From Mycolicibacterium poriferae (GTDB lineage: Bacteria; Actinomycetota; Actinomycetes; Mycobacteriales; Mycobacteriaceae), in the NCBI RefSeq assembly GCF_010728325.1, contig NZ_AP022570.1, forward strand, positions 4,216,001-4,280,000: DNA of 64,000 bases. The letters are read 5' to 3'. The position numbers and the translations under genes are program-made. Shown piece after piece: positions 38,107 to 48,028 of this stretch. A model generated the notes under the pieces. It was not told the DNA's origin. It made no database searches and saw nothing but the letters and a program-made list of their open reading frames with translations. Each line of letters starts with the position of its first letter. Positions within the stretch are counted from its first letter, which is position 1.

Positions 38107-39120
38107 TCACCGAGTGGCCTGGCGGTAGATCTTGGTGATCGCGCCGGTGTCCTCGTCGAACAGCTGGGGCTCGACCACCTCCCAGCCGCCGAGCTCGTCG
38201 ACCGTCCACAGTGTCTGCGGCGCGGGGAACTCGTCGGTGTAGTCGGCAAGGACACCAGGATCGACCGGTCGGAAGTTGGCCTCGGCCCACAGCTTCTGCG
38301 CCTCGGCAGTGAACAGGAAGTTCACGAAGTCGACCGCCTGCTCGAGGTGCCGGCCGGTACTGACCACCGCCACCGGACTCTCGATCTTCATCGTCTGCGG
38401 TGGACGAACCTGCTCGAAGCCCACGTTCAGCGCCTCGACCTCCGAGGTCAGCAGCACATCGCCGCTGCCCCGCCGGAACGCGTCACTCGCCTCACGATCC
38501 GAGCCGGGATGCAACCGGACGTGGTCGGTGACCAGTTCACGGACATAGTCCAGCCCGGCCTGCCGGTCCTGGCCGCCCCCGCTCGCCCACGCATACGGGG
38601 CCAACAGGTTCCACCAGGCCGAGCCGGAACTCAGCGGGCTCGCTGTGATCACCTCGACATCCGGACGTAGCAAATCACCCCAGTCACCGATGCTCTTCGG
38701 GTTTCCCGGACGTACCACCAGGCTCACCACCGACCCGAACGGGATCCCCTTGGTGACGCCCGCATCCCAGTTCTCGTCCACCTTCCCCGCCTCCACCAGG
38801 CGGGCGATGTCCGGTTCGACGGAGACGTTCACCACGTCGGCGGTCGTGCCCGTCTCCACCGCGCGGGACTGCTCGGCCGAGGAACCGTACGAGGCCTCGA
38901 CCGCGACCTCTGCGCCTTCCGGCGTCGCGGCGAACGCCGACTCCACCGTCGTCCACGCCGGTTCTGTCTCGGAGAACGCGAGCAACTTCAGGGTGGTCTC
39001 GGCGTCGGCGACCCCGGGATCCGCGCCACCGGCCTGGCTGGACCCGCCACTGCAGGACACCACTACCGTCGCCGAAAGCAGAAGTGCCGCAACGGTTTTC
39101 CACTTCGCCGAGAGCCGCAT
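38107..39120 (-). CDS. subI: Sulfate ABC transporter substrate-binding lipoprotein SubI
   Basis: A 337-residue exported solute-binding protein. The signal peptide ends in a lipobox (VVVSC), and the mature protein has the periplasmic sulfate-binding pattern (LLAFSETEPAW, ASYGSSAEQSRAVETG, ADVVNVSVEPDI, ASPLSSGSAWWNLL). It binds extracytoplasmic sulfate for import. In M. tuberculosis subI is followed by cysT, cysW and cysA1; here it is followed by the convergent cstR, so the permease and ATPase must be elsewhere or lost. The ATG at 39120 is two bases after the stop of a 28-codon ORF, suggesting coupled translation. Confidence 0.9.
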   Translation of the reverse strand: MRLSAKWKTVAALLLSATVVVSCSGGSSQAGGADPGVADAETTLKLLAFSETEPAWTTVESAFAATPEGAEVAVEASYGSSAEQSRAVETGTTADVVNVSVEPDIARLVEAGKVDENWDAGVTKGIPFGSVVSLVVRPGNPKSIGDWGDLLRPDVEVITASPLSSGSAWWNLLAPYAWASGGGQDRQAGLDYVRELVTDHVRLHPGSDREASDAFRRGSGDVLLTSEVEALNVGFEQVRPPQTMKIESPVAVVSTGRHLEQAVDFVNFLFTAEAQKLWAEANFRPVDPGVLADYTDEFPAPQTLWTVDELGGWEVVEPQLFDEDTGAITKIYRQATR

Positions 39121-39122
39121 CC

Positions 39123-39209
39123 TCAGCGGGTGGCCAGCCACATGACGATCACCAGAACGATCAACGCGACCAGCGCCAGTGTCACCCGCGAGCGCGGCAT
39201 GCCCCTCAT
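39123..39209 (-). CDS. 28-residue single-pass membrane peptide upstream of subI
   Basis: A small ORF beginning MRGMPRSRV, followed by one hydrophobic helix rich in Leu, Val and Ile (residues 9-25) and ending WLATR. GGAGGA lies a few bases before the ATG. The ATG overlaps the stop of the 71-residue upstream gene (ATGA), and the stop is two bases before the subI ATG. This tight packing with a strong ribosome site argues for real translation. I do not recognise the peptide; it could be a small transporter accessory or simply couple translation. Confidence 0.55.
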   Translation of the reverse strand: MRGMPRSRVTLALVALIVLVIVMWLATR

Positions 39210-39421
39210 CTGTCTCCTCCGTCGTCGGCTCCTGCGTCACCACTCGGGCGTCGCAGCCGGTCCCTCAGCCGTATCCCGTTGCCGAGCGCGCCGTCGAGCA
39301 ACACCGCGATGCCGTAGGCCACGGCGAGCACCACAGGCATCACCACGGCCGTCTGCGCCACGAACGACAGCCCGGACAGCCACAACTCCACTCCGTCCCA
39401 CCAGCTGAGGAACCCGTCCAT
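39206..39421 (-). CDS. Small conserved membrane protein (Rv2401A-like)
   Basis: A 71-residue protein with one or two hydrophobic segments (about 12-45, including VAQTAVVMPVVLAVAYGIAV) and a charged C-terminal tail (LRDRLRRPSGDAGADDGGDR). Its position beside subI and its size correspond to the small membrane protein Rv2401A of M. tuberculosis, by memory of synteny. Its stop overlaps the start of the 28-residue peptide gene, so the three minus-strand genes probably form an operon. No function is known. It is divergent from the trehalase gene (98-base gap). Confidence 0.7.
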   Translation of the reverse strand: MDGFLSWWDGVELWLSGLSFVAQTAVVMPVVLAVAYGIAVLLDGALGNGIRLRDRLRRPSGDAGADDGGDR

Positions 39422-39519
39422 CCCGCCAGACTATGCCCAGCGCCCGCAACGGCGAACGACGCACAACACACCGTGGCCCCGAGTAGACGCAAGGGTGCCC
39501 GGCAGTTGATGATGGCCAG

Positions 39520-41523
39520 ATGGTCGTGCACCAGAGCGAGGCGTCCGGCGAAGTGGTGTCCAGCGGCGAGGGCACGTTCGCCCTGCCCGCACCGGAGCCC
39601 TACTACGCCGGCACGACGCTGCGTAACCCGTTTCCCCCGATCGCGGACTACGCATTCCTGTCCGACTGCGAGACCACGTGCCTGATCTCGTCGGCGGGCT
39701 CTGTGGAGTGGCTGTGTGTGCCCAGGCCGGACTCCCCGAGTGTGTTCGGCGCCATCCTGGACCGGGGCGCCGGGCATTTCCGGCTGGGTCCCTACGGGGT
39801 GTCGGTTCCCGCCGCCCGGCGCTACCTTCCGGGCAGCCTGATCCTGGAAACCACGTGGCAGACCCACACCGGCTGGTTGATCGTGCGCGACGCGCTGGTC
39901 ATGGGTCCCTGGCACGACCTGGAGACGCGCTCGCGGACCCACCGGCGCACCCCGATGGACTGGGACGCCGAGCACATCCTGCTGCGCACGGTGCGCTGTG
40001 TGAGCGGCACGGTCGAGCTGGTGATGAACTGCGAGCCGTCGTTCGACTATCACCGCACCAGCGCCACCTGGGAGTACTCGGCGCAGGCCTACGGCGAGGC
40101 GATCGCGCGGGCCACCAAGAACCCGGACTCCCACCCCACCCTGCGGCTGACCACCAACCTGCGGATCGGCCTGGAGGGCCGCGAGGCCCGTGCCCGCACC
40201 CGGCTCAACGAGGGCGACAACGTCTTCGTCGCGCTGAGCTGGTCCAAGCATCCGGCCCCGCAGACCTACGACGAAGCCGCCGACAAGATGTGGAAGACCA
40301 GTGAATCCTGGCGACAGTGGATCAACGTCGGCAACTTCCCCGATCACCCGTGGCGGTCGTATCTGCAGCGCAGCGCGCTGACACTGAAGGGGTTGACCTA
40401 CTCGCCGACCGGCGCCCTGCTCGCGGCGCCGACGACGTCGCTGCCCGAAACGCCGCGCGGCGAACGCAACTGGGATTACCGCTATGCCTGGGTCCGCGAC
40501 TCCACCTTTGCGTTGTGGGGGCTCTACACCCTGGGCCTGGACCGCGAAGCCGACGACTTCTTCGCGTTCATCGCCGACGTGTCCGGCGCCAACAACGGTG
40601 AACGGCACCCGCTGCAGGTGATGTACGGGGTGGGCGGCGAACGCAGCCTCGTCGAAGAAGAGCTCAACCACCTGTCCGGCTACGACTACGCCCGGCCGGT
40701 GCGGATCGGCAACGGCGCCTACAACCAGATGCAGCACGACATCTGGGGCACCATGCTCGACTCGGTCTACCTGCACACCAAGTCGCGTGAACAGATCCCC
40801 GAGACGTTGTGGCCGGTACTCAAGGAGCAGGTCGAGGAAGCGATCAAGCACTGGCGCGAGCCCGATCGCGGCATCTGGGAGGTGCGCGGCGAGCCGCAGC
40901 ACTTCACGTCCAGCAAGATCATGTGCTGGGTGGCGCTCGACCGCGGCGCCAAGCTCGCCGAGTTGGAGGGCGAGAAGTCCTACGCCCAGCAGTGGCGCGT
41001 CATCGCCGAGGAGATCAAAGCCGACATCCTCGAGCGCGGCGTCGACGACCGCGGGGTGCTGACCCAGCGTTATGGGGACGACGCCCTGGACGCGTCGCTG
41101 CTGTTGGCCGTGCTGACCCGGTTCCTGCCGCCTGACGACCCGCGCATCCGGGCCACGGTGCTGGCCATCGCCGAGGAGCTCACCGAGGACGGCCTGGTGC
41201 TGCGGTACCGCGTGGAGGAGACCGACGACGGCCTGGCCGGCGAAGAGGGCACCTTCACGATCTGCTCGTTCTGGCTGGTGTCGGCACTGGTCGAGATCGG
41301 CGAGATCAGCCGGGCCCGGCACCTGTGCGAACGGCTGCTGTCCTTCGCCAGTCCCCTGCACCTCTACGCCGAGGAGATCGAGCCGCGCACCGGTCGGCAC
41401 CTCGGCAACTTCCCGCAGGCTTTCACCCACCTGGCGTTGATCAACGCCGTGGTGCACGTGATCCGCGCCGAGGAGGAATCCGACAGTTCGGGCGTCTTCC
41501 AGCCCGCCAACGCCCCGATGTGA
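39520..41523 (+). CDS. Trehalase (GH15 glucoamylase-like family)
   Basis: A 667-residue GH15 (alpha/alpha)6 barrel protein. The N-terminal beta-sandwich region contains YAFLSDCETTCLIS and VEWLCVPRPDSPSVF. The catalytic domain has RNWDYRYAWVRDSTFALW and, near the C-terminus, DGLAGEEGTFTICSFWLV with the acidic catalytic residues. The mycobacterial members (Rv2402 and its M. smegmatis homologue) are characterised as phosphate- and Mg2+-requiring trehalases that hydrolyse trehalose to two glucose. The neighbouring convergent gene is a phosphate permease. The start ATG at 39520 is consistent with family length. Confidence 0.87.
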   Translation: MVVHQSEASGEVVSSGEGTFALPAPEPYYAGTTLRNPFPPIADYAFLSDCETTCLISSAGSVEWLCVPRPDSPSVFGAILDRGAGHFRLGPYGVSVPAARRYLPGSLILETTWQTHTGWLIVRDALVMGPWHDLETRSRTHRRTPMDWDAEHILLRTVRCVSGTVELVMNCEPSFDYHRTSATWEYSAQAYGEAIARATKNPDSHPTLRLTTNLRIGLEGREARARTRLNEGDNVFVALSWSKHPAPQTYDEAADKMWKTSESWRQWINVGNFPDHPWRSYLQRSALTLKGLTYSPTGALLAAPTTSLPETPRGERNWDYRYAWVRDSTFALWGLYTLGLDREADDFFAFIADVSGANNGERHPLQVMYGVGGERSLVEEELNHLSGYDYARPVRIGNGAYNQMQHDIWGTMLDSVYLHTKSREQIPETLWPVLKEQVEEAIKHWREPDRGIWEVRGEPQHFTSSKIMCWVALDRGAKLAELEGEKSYAQQWRVIAEEIKADILERGVDDRGVLTQRYGDDALDASLLLAVLTRFLPPDDPRIRATVLAIAEELTEDGLVLRYRVEETDDGLAGEEGTFTICSFWLVSALVEIGEISRARHLCERLLSFASPLHLYAEEIEPRTGRHLGNFPQAFTHLALINAVVHVIRAEEESDSSGVFQPANAPM

Positions 41524-41544
41524 GCGAGGCGGGCTGATCCCGCG

Positions 41545-43161
41545 TCAGAAAATCCCGCGCAGCGCCACCAAGCCCACGGCGCCGAGTGTGGCCGCCGCGG
41601 GCAGCGTGATCACCCAGGCCAGCGCGATCGGCTTCATCAGGTTCCAGTTCGTGGCCCGGTTGACGATGCCCACGCCGAGCACGGCGCCGATCAGGATGTG
41701 GGTGCTCGACACCGGCAGGCCGAGCACGCTGGCACCCATGACCACCGCAGCTGCCGACAGTTCGGCAGAGAAACCCGACGCCGGATGCATTTCGGTGAGG
41801 TTGGTGCCGACGGTCGCGATGACCTTGCGCCCGATGAACCACAACCCGGCGACAAGGGCGACGCCGAAGGCCAGCATCGCCGCCGGCGGTACGGCGGCTT
41901 CGCTTTCGACATCACCGTTGCGCAGCACGTCGAGGATCGCGGCGAACGGGCCGATGGCGTTGGCGATGTCGTTGCTGCCGTGGCTGAACGCGAAGCCTGA
42001 CGCGGTGAACACCTGCATCCAGCTGAACATCAGGAAGGTCGACCGCGGCAGGGATTCGCCTTTGAGGGTCTTGGCGAAGATGAAGGTCGCCATCCACACC
42101 GCGGCGCCGATCATGCCCATGATGAAGTAGTTGTTCATCGTGGTCAGGCCCAGATGCATGTTCTTGAGCCCCTTGAACAGCAGCATCGCCGCGATGATCA
42201 TCGCGCCGAAAGCTGCCAGCAACGGCACCCAGGTCTGCAGTGCCTTATAGGCGTCGATCGAGCGGGCCTTGGAGTCGATGTCGTGCAGCTCTTTGTAGTA
42301 GTCGCTCTCCAGCTCGTCGGGGTCGTAGTCGCCCCGGTTGGCCGCGACCGCGTCGCGGGCCATCGCGCCGGTGTAGGCGATCTGCTGGATCTCGGAGAGC
42401 CGCTCGAAGGCCTGCTTGTGCCGGTTGCGGTGTTCGATGCGCTCTTTGCGGATCTCCACCAGCTTGGCGTCGGCCTCTTCGTTGTAGGTCAGGATGCGCC
42501 GCTTGATCGTGCCGTAGAGCAGGTAGGCCACCAGCCCACCCAGCAGTGGCGAGAGCACCCAGGAGATCGCGATCTGACCGATCTGGTCCCACTGGACCAT
42601 GTCCAGCGCCGAGTCGCCCTGACCGGTGACGAACCCGAGCATCAATGCGGCGCCGACGATGCCGCCGATGATCGAGTGCGTGGTCGACACCGGATAGCCC
42701 ATCCGGGTGGCGAACAGCAACCAGAAGGCCGCGGCGAACAGCGCGGCCATCATGATGAACACGAAATCCATCGGGGAGATCTGCACGATCGACAGATCGA
42801 CGATCCCGCTGCGGATCGTGTCGGTCACCTCACCGCCGGCGATGACGGCGCCGCTGACCTCGAAGATCGCCGCGACCAGCAGCGCCTGCTTCATCGTCAG
42901 GGTGCCGGCGCCCACGCTGGTGCCGAACGAGTTGGCCACGTCGTTGCCGCCGATGTTGAAGGCCATGAACATGCCCAGCACGGTGGCGGTGATCAGGATG
43001 ACCTTGCTGGCGGAGCTGTCCACGTAGCCGAAGGACCACCACGTGAACGCGCCGAACGCGACGGCGAGCATCAGCCCGAACGTCAGATGCCAGTTGCGGT
43101 CGTCCCCCAGGAACACGGCTTCTGCTGGTGTCGGGGGCGAAGAGGTCGTCTGTTCAGCCAC
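41545..43161 (-). CDS. PiT-family inorganic phosphate permease
   Basis: A 538-residue multi-pass membrane protein with the duplicated PiT signature: [19 protein letters not shown] near residue 67 and [18 protein letters not shown] near 390. Each is followed by a second repeat ([13 protein letters not shown] and [13 protein letters not shown]). A long hydrophilic central loop (about 215-300) rich in Glu, Lys and Arg separates the halves. It should carry out ion-coupled phosphate uptake. The length is nearer to PitB than to the shorter PitA of M. tuberculosis, but assignment between the two is uncertain, so no symbol is given. It is convergent with trehalase. Confidence 0.92.
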   Translation of the reverse strand: MAEQTTSSPPTPAEAVFLGDDRNWHLTFGLMLAVAFGAFTWWSFGYVDSSASKVILITATVLGMFMAFNIGGNDVANSFGTSVGAGTLTMKQALLVAAIFEVSGAVIAGGEVTDTIRSGIVDLSIVQISPMDFVFIMMAALFAAAFWLLFATRMGYPVSTTHSIIGGIVGAALMLGFVTGQGDSALDMVQWDQIGQIAISWVLSPLLGGLVAYLLYGTIKRRILTYNEEADAKLVEIRKERIEHRNRHKQAFERLSEIQQIAYTGAMARDAVAANRGDYDPDELESDYYKELHDIDSKARSIDAYKALQTWVPLLAAFGAMIIAAMLLFKGLKNMHLGLTTMNNYFIMGMIGAAVWMATFIFAKTLKGESLPRSTFLMFSWMQVFTASGFAFSHGSNDIANAIGPFAAILDVLRNGDVESEAAVPPAAMLAFGVALVAGLWFIGRKVIATVGTNLTEMHPASGFSAELSAAAVVMGASVLGLPVSSTHILIGAVLGVGIVNRATNWNLMKPIALAWVITLPAAATLGAVGLVALRGIF

Positions 43162-43228
43162 GCGGGAAAGTTATGCCCGCTAACTGATCAAACAGAACCC
43201 AGACAGTGAACGGTCGCTGAACGGGTCG

Positions 43229-43924
43229 CTACTTTGCCGCGTTGTCCACCATGGCCGTGACGATCTCCGCGGCCTCGTCGCTGACCGCGTAGCCGCACGC
43301 CCACGCTTCCACCGTCACGTTGGACACGAGCGACAGCGCGTGTTGGCAAGCCCAGCCGTCGGCACCCTCCTGCGTGGTCAGCTGGGTGATCAGATTGTCG
43401 TCGTTCTCGACCTCACCGAGCTGCCACAGGTATTCGCCGTCGCCGACGCCGATCGCGGAATTCGCGCAGTCCTGCCAGGTGGCGGTGGAATCGTCGAAGA
43501 ACCCTTGCGCGTTCTCCGCAGCCGGGTAGAGCACCGCGGTCTGCTCGACCCAATGCTCGTTGTCGTCGTTGGGTTCGCGTGCCACCTGATCGCGCACGGC
43601 GGTCCAGCCGCTGCCGGCGTAGACCGGCTCCTCGGCGCCGTACACCGCACCGAGGCAGTCCGGATCCGACACCTCGTCGGCGTGGTCGGTCATCTCGTCG
43701 AGCTCGCTGGTCACCTTCATCTGGGTGGAACCCATGATGCCGTTGAGCTCACCGATGCTCAGCAGCAAACCGTCCAGCTGAGACTCCGTCAACAACGGGA
43801 CGTCGAGCGGACCGGCGGGGCGGCCGCGCACCGCGGTGCCGTCCACCGTGGACACACAGCCTGCGAGCAGGGCCGACGTCGTCAGGACCGCACAGATTCG
43901 ACCGATTCCGATGCTGTGAGCCAC
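43229..43924 (-). CDS. Lipoprotein with PknH-like sensor domain
   Basis: A 231-residue protein with an N-terminal signal peptide ending in the lipobox LLAGC, then a PknH-type extracellular sensor domain. Four Cys in the mature region (DPDCLGA, TWQDCAN, GWACQHA, AWACGYA) are spaced like the paired disulfides of that family. Such lipoproteins are common in mycobacteria; the ligand is unknown. A second lipoprotein of similar build follows upstream on the same strand, 31 bases away, suggesting a duplicated pair at the lppR locus. Confidence 0.78.
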   Translation of the reverse strand: MAHSIGIGRICAVLTTSALLAGCVSTVDGTAVRGRPAGPLDVPLLTESQLDGLLLSIGELNGIMGSTQMKVTSELDEMTDHADEVSDPDCLGAVYGAEEPVYAGSGWTAVRDQVAREPNDDNEHWVEQTAVLYPAAENAQGFFDDSTATWQDCANSAIGVGDGEYLWQLGEVENDDNLITQLTTQEGADGWACQHALSLVSNVTVEAWACGYAVSDEAAEIVTAMVDNAAK

Positions 43925-43955
43925 CTTGTGATTGTCCCGTACGACGCTGGCAACG

Positions 43956-44690
43956 TCACCGCTGTGCCGCGATGCGGTCCAACACCAACTCCGTCACCGC
44001 GGCCGCCCCGTCCGCGCGCGCTGGTGCGCGCGGATCGACGACCTCCACGTCGACGACGCAGTCGCCGGTGACGCCGACGGCTCGCAACCCGGTGGGCGCT
44101 TCGGTGCCGGCCGAGACATGCAGCACCGACGCCGCGACCACGCTGTCGTCGAACACGACATCGGTGACGCGGCTCAACTCGCCGCTGCCCAACCCCGGCT
44201 GCTGCAAGGCCACGGTCTGACCGGCGCAGCGCCGCCACCGCTCGGTGGTGGTGGCGAAGAAGTCCTGGGCCGCGGCGGCGCTGCCCATCTGCACGACACC
44301 GACAAACGCCGAGACCGGGGCGGCATCGAATCCGCCGCCCGCCCAGGAGGCGCTGGCCACCGACAACACCGGGCTGTCCCGGTAGACAGCCTGCTGGAGC
44401 CGATACGGGGCGCCGGCGCAGTCCGCGGGCGTCACCTGAGCCTCGCCGACACTGCGCAGCAGCGTGTCCTCACCACCTTCGACGGTCGGGCCCATGAAGC
44501 CGTTCGGACCGGTGCCCAGCGCGGCCGAGAGGTCGTCGGCGGTGGGGAGGAAACCGCCGAGCGGAATCGCCTGCGCCGGTTGTACGGCCGGCGCGATGCG
44601 TACGGTCGGGCGGTCGTCGACCGGCTGGGCCCCGCACCCCGCCAGCGCGACACAGGCCGCGGCGGCCACAGCCACCCGACGTATCGGCAT
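43956..44690 (-). CDS. LppR-like lipoprotein (PknH-like sensor domain)
   Basis: A 244-residue lipoprotein with signal peptide and lipobox VALAGC, then a sensor-type domain (cysteines in PADCAGAPYRL, WRRCAGQTV and TGDCVVDVEV). The ATG at 44690 is preceded by a strong AGGAGG ribosome site five bases away; an upstream GTG at 44711 lacks one. It lies at the position of M. tuberculosis lppR (Rv2403c), next to lepA. Its role is unknown; extracytoplasmic ligand sensing is plausible by analogy with the PknH domain. Confidence 0.75.
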   Translation of the reverse strand: MPIRRVAVAAAACVALAGCGAQPVDDRPTVRIAPAVQPAQAIPLGGFLPTADDLSAALGTGPNGFMGPTVEGGEDTLLRSVGEAQVTPADCAGAPYRLQQAVYRDSPVLSVASASWAGGGFDAAPVSAFVGVVQMGSAAAAQDFFATTTERWRRCAGQTVALQQPGLGSGELSRVTDVVFDDSVVAASVLHVSAGTEAPTGLRAVGVTGDCVVDVEVVDPRAPARADGAAAVTELVLDRIAAQR

Positions 44691-44817
44691 CCGGTCCTCC
44701 TGCCCGCTCACCGCTGGCCGGCGTTGGCGACCATCGTGGGGATCATCCTGGCGGCATCGCCGCGGGCCCGCACGCCAGTTTCGGAAACTCTTACGACGGG
44801 CTCACGACCGGGATCCG

Positions 44818-46737
44818 CTACTTCTTCGGCTTGTCGGCCGTCGAATCCGTCGACAGCGCTGCGACGAAGGCCTCCTGCGGAACCTCCACCCGGCCGATGG
44901 TCTTCATCCGCTTCTTGCCTTCCTTCTGCTTCTCGAGCAGTTTGCGCTTGCGCGTGATGTCACCGCCGTAGCACTTGGACAGCACGTCCTTTCGGATGGC
45001 GCGGATGTTCTCGCGGGCGATGATCTTCGAACCGATCGCAGCCTGCACCGGCACCTCGTACTGCTGGCGCGGGATGAGTTCCTTGAGCTTGGTGGTCATC
45101 TTGTTGCCGTACGCGAACGCCCCGTCCTTGTGGACGATCGCACTGAACGCGTCCACCGGCTCGCCCTGCAACAGGATGTCGACCTTGACGAGCTGCGATT
45201 CCTGCTCACCCGCCTCCTCGTAGTCCAGGCTGGCATAGCCGCGGGTGCGCGACTTCAACGAGTCGAAGAAGTCGAAGATGATCTCGCCGAGCGGCAGCGT
45301 GTAGCGCAACTCGACACGCTCCGTCGACAGGTAGTCCATGCCACCCAACTCGCCGCGGCGCGACTGGCACAGCTCCATGATGGTGCCGATGAACTCGCTG
45401 GGCGCGATGATCGTGGTCTTGACCACGGGTTCGAACACGGTGCGGACCTTGCCCTCGGGCCAGTCCGACGGGTTGGTCACCGTCAGTTCGGTCTCGTCGT
45501 CCTTGATGACCCGGTACACGACGTTGGGCGACGTCGAGATCAGGTCCAGGTCGAATTCGCGTTCCAGGCGCTCGCGGGTGATCTCCATGTGCAACAGACC
45601 CAGGAATCCGCAGCGGAACCCGAACCCCAGCGCCACCGACGTCTCCGGCTCATAGGTCAACGCGGCATCGTTGAGCTGCAGCTTGTCCAGCGCCTCCCGC
45701 AGGTCGGGATAGTCCGATCCGTCCACCGGATACAGCCCCGAGTAGACCATCGGTTTGGGCTCGCGGTAGCCGGTCAGCGGCTCGCTGGCGCCGCCGCGGG
45801 CGGAGGTCACCGTGTCACCGACCTTCGACTGCCGCACGTCTTTGACGCCGGTGATCAGATAACCGACCTCGCCGACGCCCAGACCGTCGGACGCCTTGGG
45901 CTCCGGCGAGACGATGCCGACCTCGAGCAGTTCGTGGGTGGCGCCGGTGGACATCATCTTGATCCGCTCGCGCGGCACGATCTTGCCGTCGACGACGCGA
46001 ATGTAGGTCACCACGCCGCGGTAGGTGTCGTAGACCGAGTCGAAGATCATCGCCCGCGCCGGGGCGTCGGCGTCGCCGGTGGGCGGCGGAACCAGACGGA
46101 CCACCTCGTCGAGCAACTCGGCGACCCCTTCCCCGGTCTTGCCCGACACCCGCAGCACATCCGTGGGCTCGCAACCGATGATGTGGGCCAACTCGGCGGC
46201 GTACCGGTCCGGGTCGGCGGCGGGCAGGTCGATCTTGTTGAGCACCGGGATGATGGCCAGATCGCGGTCCAGAGCGAGGTACAGGTTGGCCAGCGTTTGC
46301 GCCTCGATGCCCTGGGCGGCGTCGACCAGCAGCACCGCGCCTTCGCACGCCTCCAGCGCGCGCGACACCTCGTAGGTGAAGTCGACGTGACCAGGCGTGT
46401 CGATGAGATGCAGCACGTGCTGCTGCCCGTTGGCCTCCCACGGCAGGCGCACGTTCTGCGCCTTGATCGTGATGCCCCGCTCGCGTTCGATGTCCATCCG
46501 GTCCAGGTACTGCGCGCGCATCGACCGTTCGTCCACCACCCCGGTGAGCTGCAGCATCCGGTCGGCAAGTGTGGACTTGCCGTGGTCGATGTGAGCGATG
46601 ATGCAGAAGTTCCGAATCTGCGCCGGCGCGGTGAAGGTCTTGTCGGCGAAACTGCTGATGGGAATCTCCTGGTGAGCGGGCGTCGGTACAGCCTGGGACG
46701 GCTCCACCAGAGTATCGAGCGCAGGCCCCGGCGACAC
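44818..46737 (-). CDS. lepA: Elongation factor 4 (LepA GTPase)
   Basis: A 639-residue ribosome-associated GTPase. The G domain shows [11 protein letters not shown] (G1), RGITIK (switch I), DTPGH (G3) and NKIDLP (G4), followed by beta-barrel and EF-G-like domains. The LepA-specific C-terminal region includes [19 protein letters not shown] and the basic [19 protein letters not shown]. It acts on stalled or mis-translocated ribosomes. The start is a GTG at 46737; the variable N-terminal 25 residues precede the conserved [16 protein letters not shown] long open frame on the opposite strand is a GC-rich shadow. Confidence 0.97.
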   Translation of the reverse strand: MSPGPALDTLVEPSQAVPTPAHQEIPISSFADKTFTAPAQIRNFCIIAHIDHGKSTLADRMLQLTGVVDERSMRAQYLDRMDIERERGITIKAQNVRLPWEANGQQHVLHLIDTPGHVDFTYEVSRALEACEGAVLLVDAAQGIEAQTLANLYLALDRDLAIIPVLNKIDLPAADPDRYAAELAHIIGCEPTDVLRVSGKTGEGVAELLDEVVRLVPPPTGDADAPARAMIFDSVYDTYRGVVTYIRVVDGKIVPRERIKMMSTGATHELLEVGIVSPEPKASDGLGVGEVGYLITGVKDVRQSKVGDTVTSARGGASEPLTGYREPKPMVYSGLYPVDGSDYPDLREALDKLQLNDAALTYEPETSVALGFGFRCGFLGLLHMEITRERLEREFDLDLISTSPNVVYRVIKDDETELTVTNPSDWPEGKVRTVFEPVVKTTIIAPSEFIGTIMELCQSRRGELGGMDYLSTERVELRYTLPLGEIIFDFFDSLKSRTRGYASLDYEEAGEQESQLVKVDILLQGEPVDAFSAIVHKDGAFAYGNKMTTKLKELIPRQQYEVPVQAAIGSKIIARENIRAIRKDVLSKCYGGDITRKRKLLEKQKEGKKRMKTIGRVEVPQEAFVAALSTDSTADKPKK

Positions 46738-46827
46738 AATCGAGCGGTCCGCCGGGCGGCTGGAGACCGCCGTCCACCCCCCCTACGCACCGTCGCGTCA
46801 CAGCAGCGCCCCTTATGCTTGGCCGGT

Positions 46828-47400
46828 ATGGCGTCCTCGTCGTCGTATTTGAAGACGTTCCAGCGGTTCTTGATCAAGAGCACCGAGAACCTCGTGTTCA
46901 ACGAAGCCCCGAAGCTCCTCCAGCAGGGGCTGCGGATCGGCCTGGACGCCCTGGCCAACCAGCAGCCCGGACCGGCCGCCGCCCTGCCCGCCGGCCGGCC
47001 GGTGTCGAGCAACTTCGTTCCGACCGCGCACCGGGCCCGCCGCATCGCCTACTCCCCCGACCTGGACGGCCGCGCCGATCCGGGCGAGATCGTGTGGACC
47101 TGGGTGGTCTACGAAGACGACCCCAGCCGCGGGAAGGACCGTCCGGTGCTGGTAGTGGGCCGCGACCGCAGCGTGTTGCTCGGGTTGATGTTGTCGAGCC
47201 AGGACCATCACCGCAACGACCCGAATTGGATCAGCATCGGCAGCGGAACCTGGGACTATGACGGCCGGGTCAGCTGGGTGCGGCTGGACCGGGTCCTCGA
47301 CGTCCCCGAGGAAGGAATCCGGCGCGAGGGCGCGATTCTGGAGCGCGAGATGTTCGATCTGGTCGCAGCGCGGCTGCGCGCCGACTACTCGTGGAGCTGA
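46828..47400 (+). CDS. Conserved mycobacterial protein, PemK/MazF-like fold (Rv2405-type)
   Basis: A 190-residue protein (MASSSSYLKTFQRFLIKSTE onward) matching the size and position of Rv2405. The C-terminal two thirds (DPGEIVWTWVVYEDDPSRGK, DRPVLVVGR, LLGLMLSSQDHH) resemble the PemK/MazF beta-barrel with the PVLV strand. Automated annotation often calls such proteins toxins. No antitoxin gene lies beside it and the family is part of the mycobacterial core, so a toxin role is doubtful; function unknown. It is divergent from lepA (90-base gap) and convergent with the acetyltransferase. Confidence 0.7.
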   Translation: MASSSSYLKTFQRFLIKSTENLVFNEAPKLLQQGLRIGLDALANQQPGPAAALPAGRPVSSNFVPTAHRARRIAYSPDLDGRADPGEIVWTWVVYEDDPSRGKDRPVLVVGRDRSVLLGLMLSSQDHHRNDPNWISIGSGTWDYDGRVSWVRLDRVLDVPEEGIRREGAILEREMFDLVAARLRADYSWS

Positions 47401-47409
47401 ACCGACGAT

Positions 47410-48024
47410 TCACCTGGCCGGCGGGCGCCACATCTGCCACATGGTCGGGCCGCCGCCCGGAATCGCCAGCTCCGCGGTGACGTCGAAACCGAAGCGCATG
47501 TAGTAGGGCACGTTGGACTCCTTGGTGGACTCCAGGTAGCACGGCGCGCCCTCGGCGTCACAGCGTCGCAACCGCGACTCCATCAATGCCTTTCCGAACC
47601 CCGCGCCGCGCACGTGCGGGTCACTGCCGAGCACGGCCAGATACCAGTGCGGCTCCTCCGGGTGGTGACGCTTCATCAGCTCTGAGATCGCCATCCCTCG
47701 CCCGGACCGGCGGCCCAGCGCGAGCAGCATCCGCGGCATCATGCGCAATTCCTCGGCCTGGGTCTGCTTCCAGCGCCCAGGCGGATCCCACAGCGCTGCC
47801 CCGCCCATCTCGCCGACGCGCCGCGCCACCTCGACACCTCCGCCGGCCAGGAAATGATGTCGGACCATGGCCGCGAACATCCGCGGCAACGCCCGGGCGC
47901 GGCGCTTGTCGTGAGGCTGCATCCACTCCATCACCGGGTCGTCGAAGAACGCCCTGCCGAGCACCCGGGCCAGCGCCGGCACGTCCTGCTTGCGCGCGAA
48001 GTCGACATCGATGCCGGCCGTCAC
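47410..48024 (-). CDS. GNAT-family N-acetyltransferase
   Basis: A 204-residue protein of the Gcn5-related fold. The acetyl-CoA binding motif A is HVRGAGFGKALMESRLRRC (about 135-153), preceded by the strand HWYLAVLGSDP. The late motif YYMRFGFDVTAELAIPGGG is typical of small actinobacterial GNATs. The substrate is unknown. It starts at a GTG (48024), four bases after the stop of the upstream CBS-domain gene, so the two are probably co-transcribed. No homologue is recalled at this exact place in M. tuberculosis. Confidence 0.85.
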   Translation of the reverse strand: MTAGIDVDFARKQDVPALARVLGRAFFDDPVMEWMQPHDKRRARALPRMFAAMVRHHFLAGGGVEVARRVGEMGGAALWDPPGRWKQTQAEELRMMPRMLLALGRRSGRGMAISELMKRHHPEEPHWYLAVLGSDPHVRGAGFGKALMESRLRRCDAEGAPCYLESTKESNVPYYMRFGFDVTAELAIPGGGPTMWQMWRPPAR

Positions 48025-48028
48025 CTCG

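Noticed and set aside
44464..47400. A 978-codon open frame on the plus strand over lepA
   Set aside because: It runs antisense to the conserved lepA gene for most of its length and reads as low-complexity Arg/Gly/Asp-rich sequence. Only its last 190 codons, in the same frame from 46828, are a real gene.
46828..47400. MazF/PemK toxin of a toxin-antitoxin system
   Set aside because: Fold similarity only; no antitoxin-sized gene adjoins it, and the homologue is a stable core gene at the same place in M. tuberculosis.
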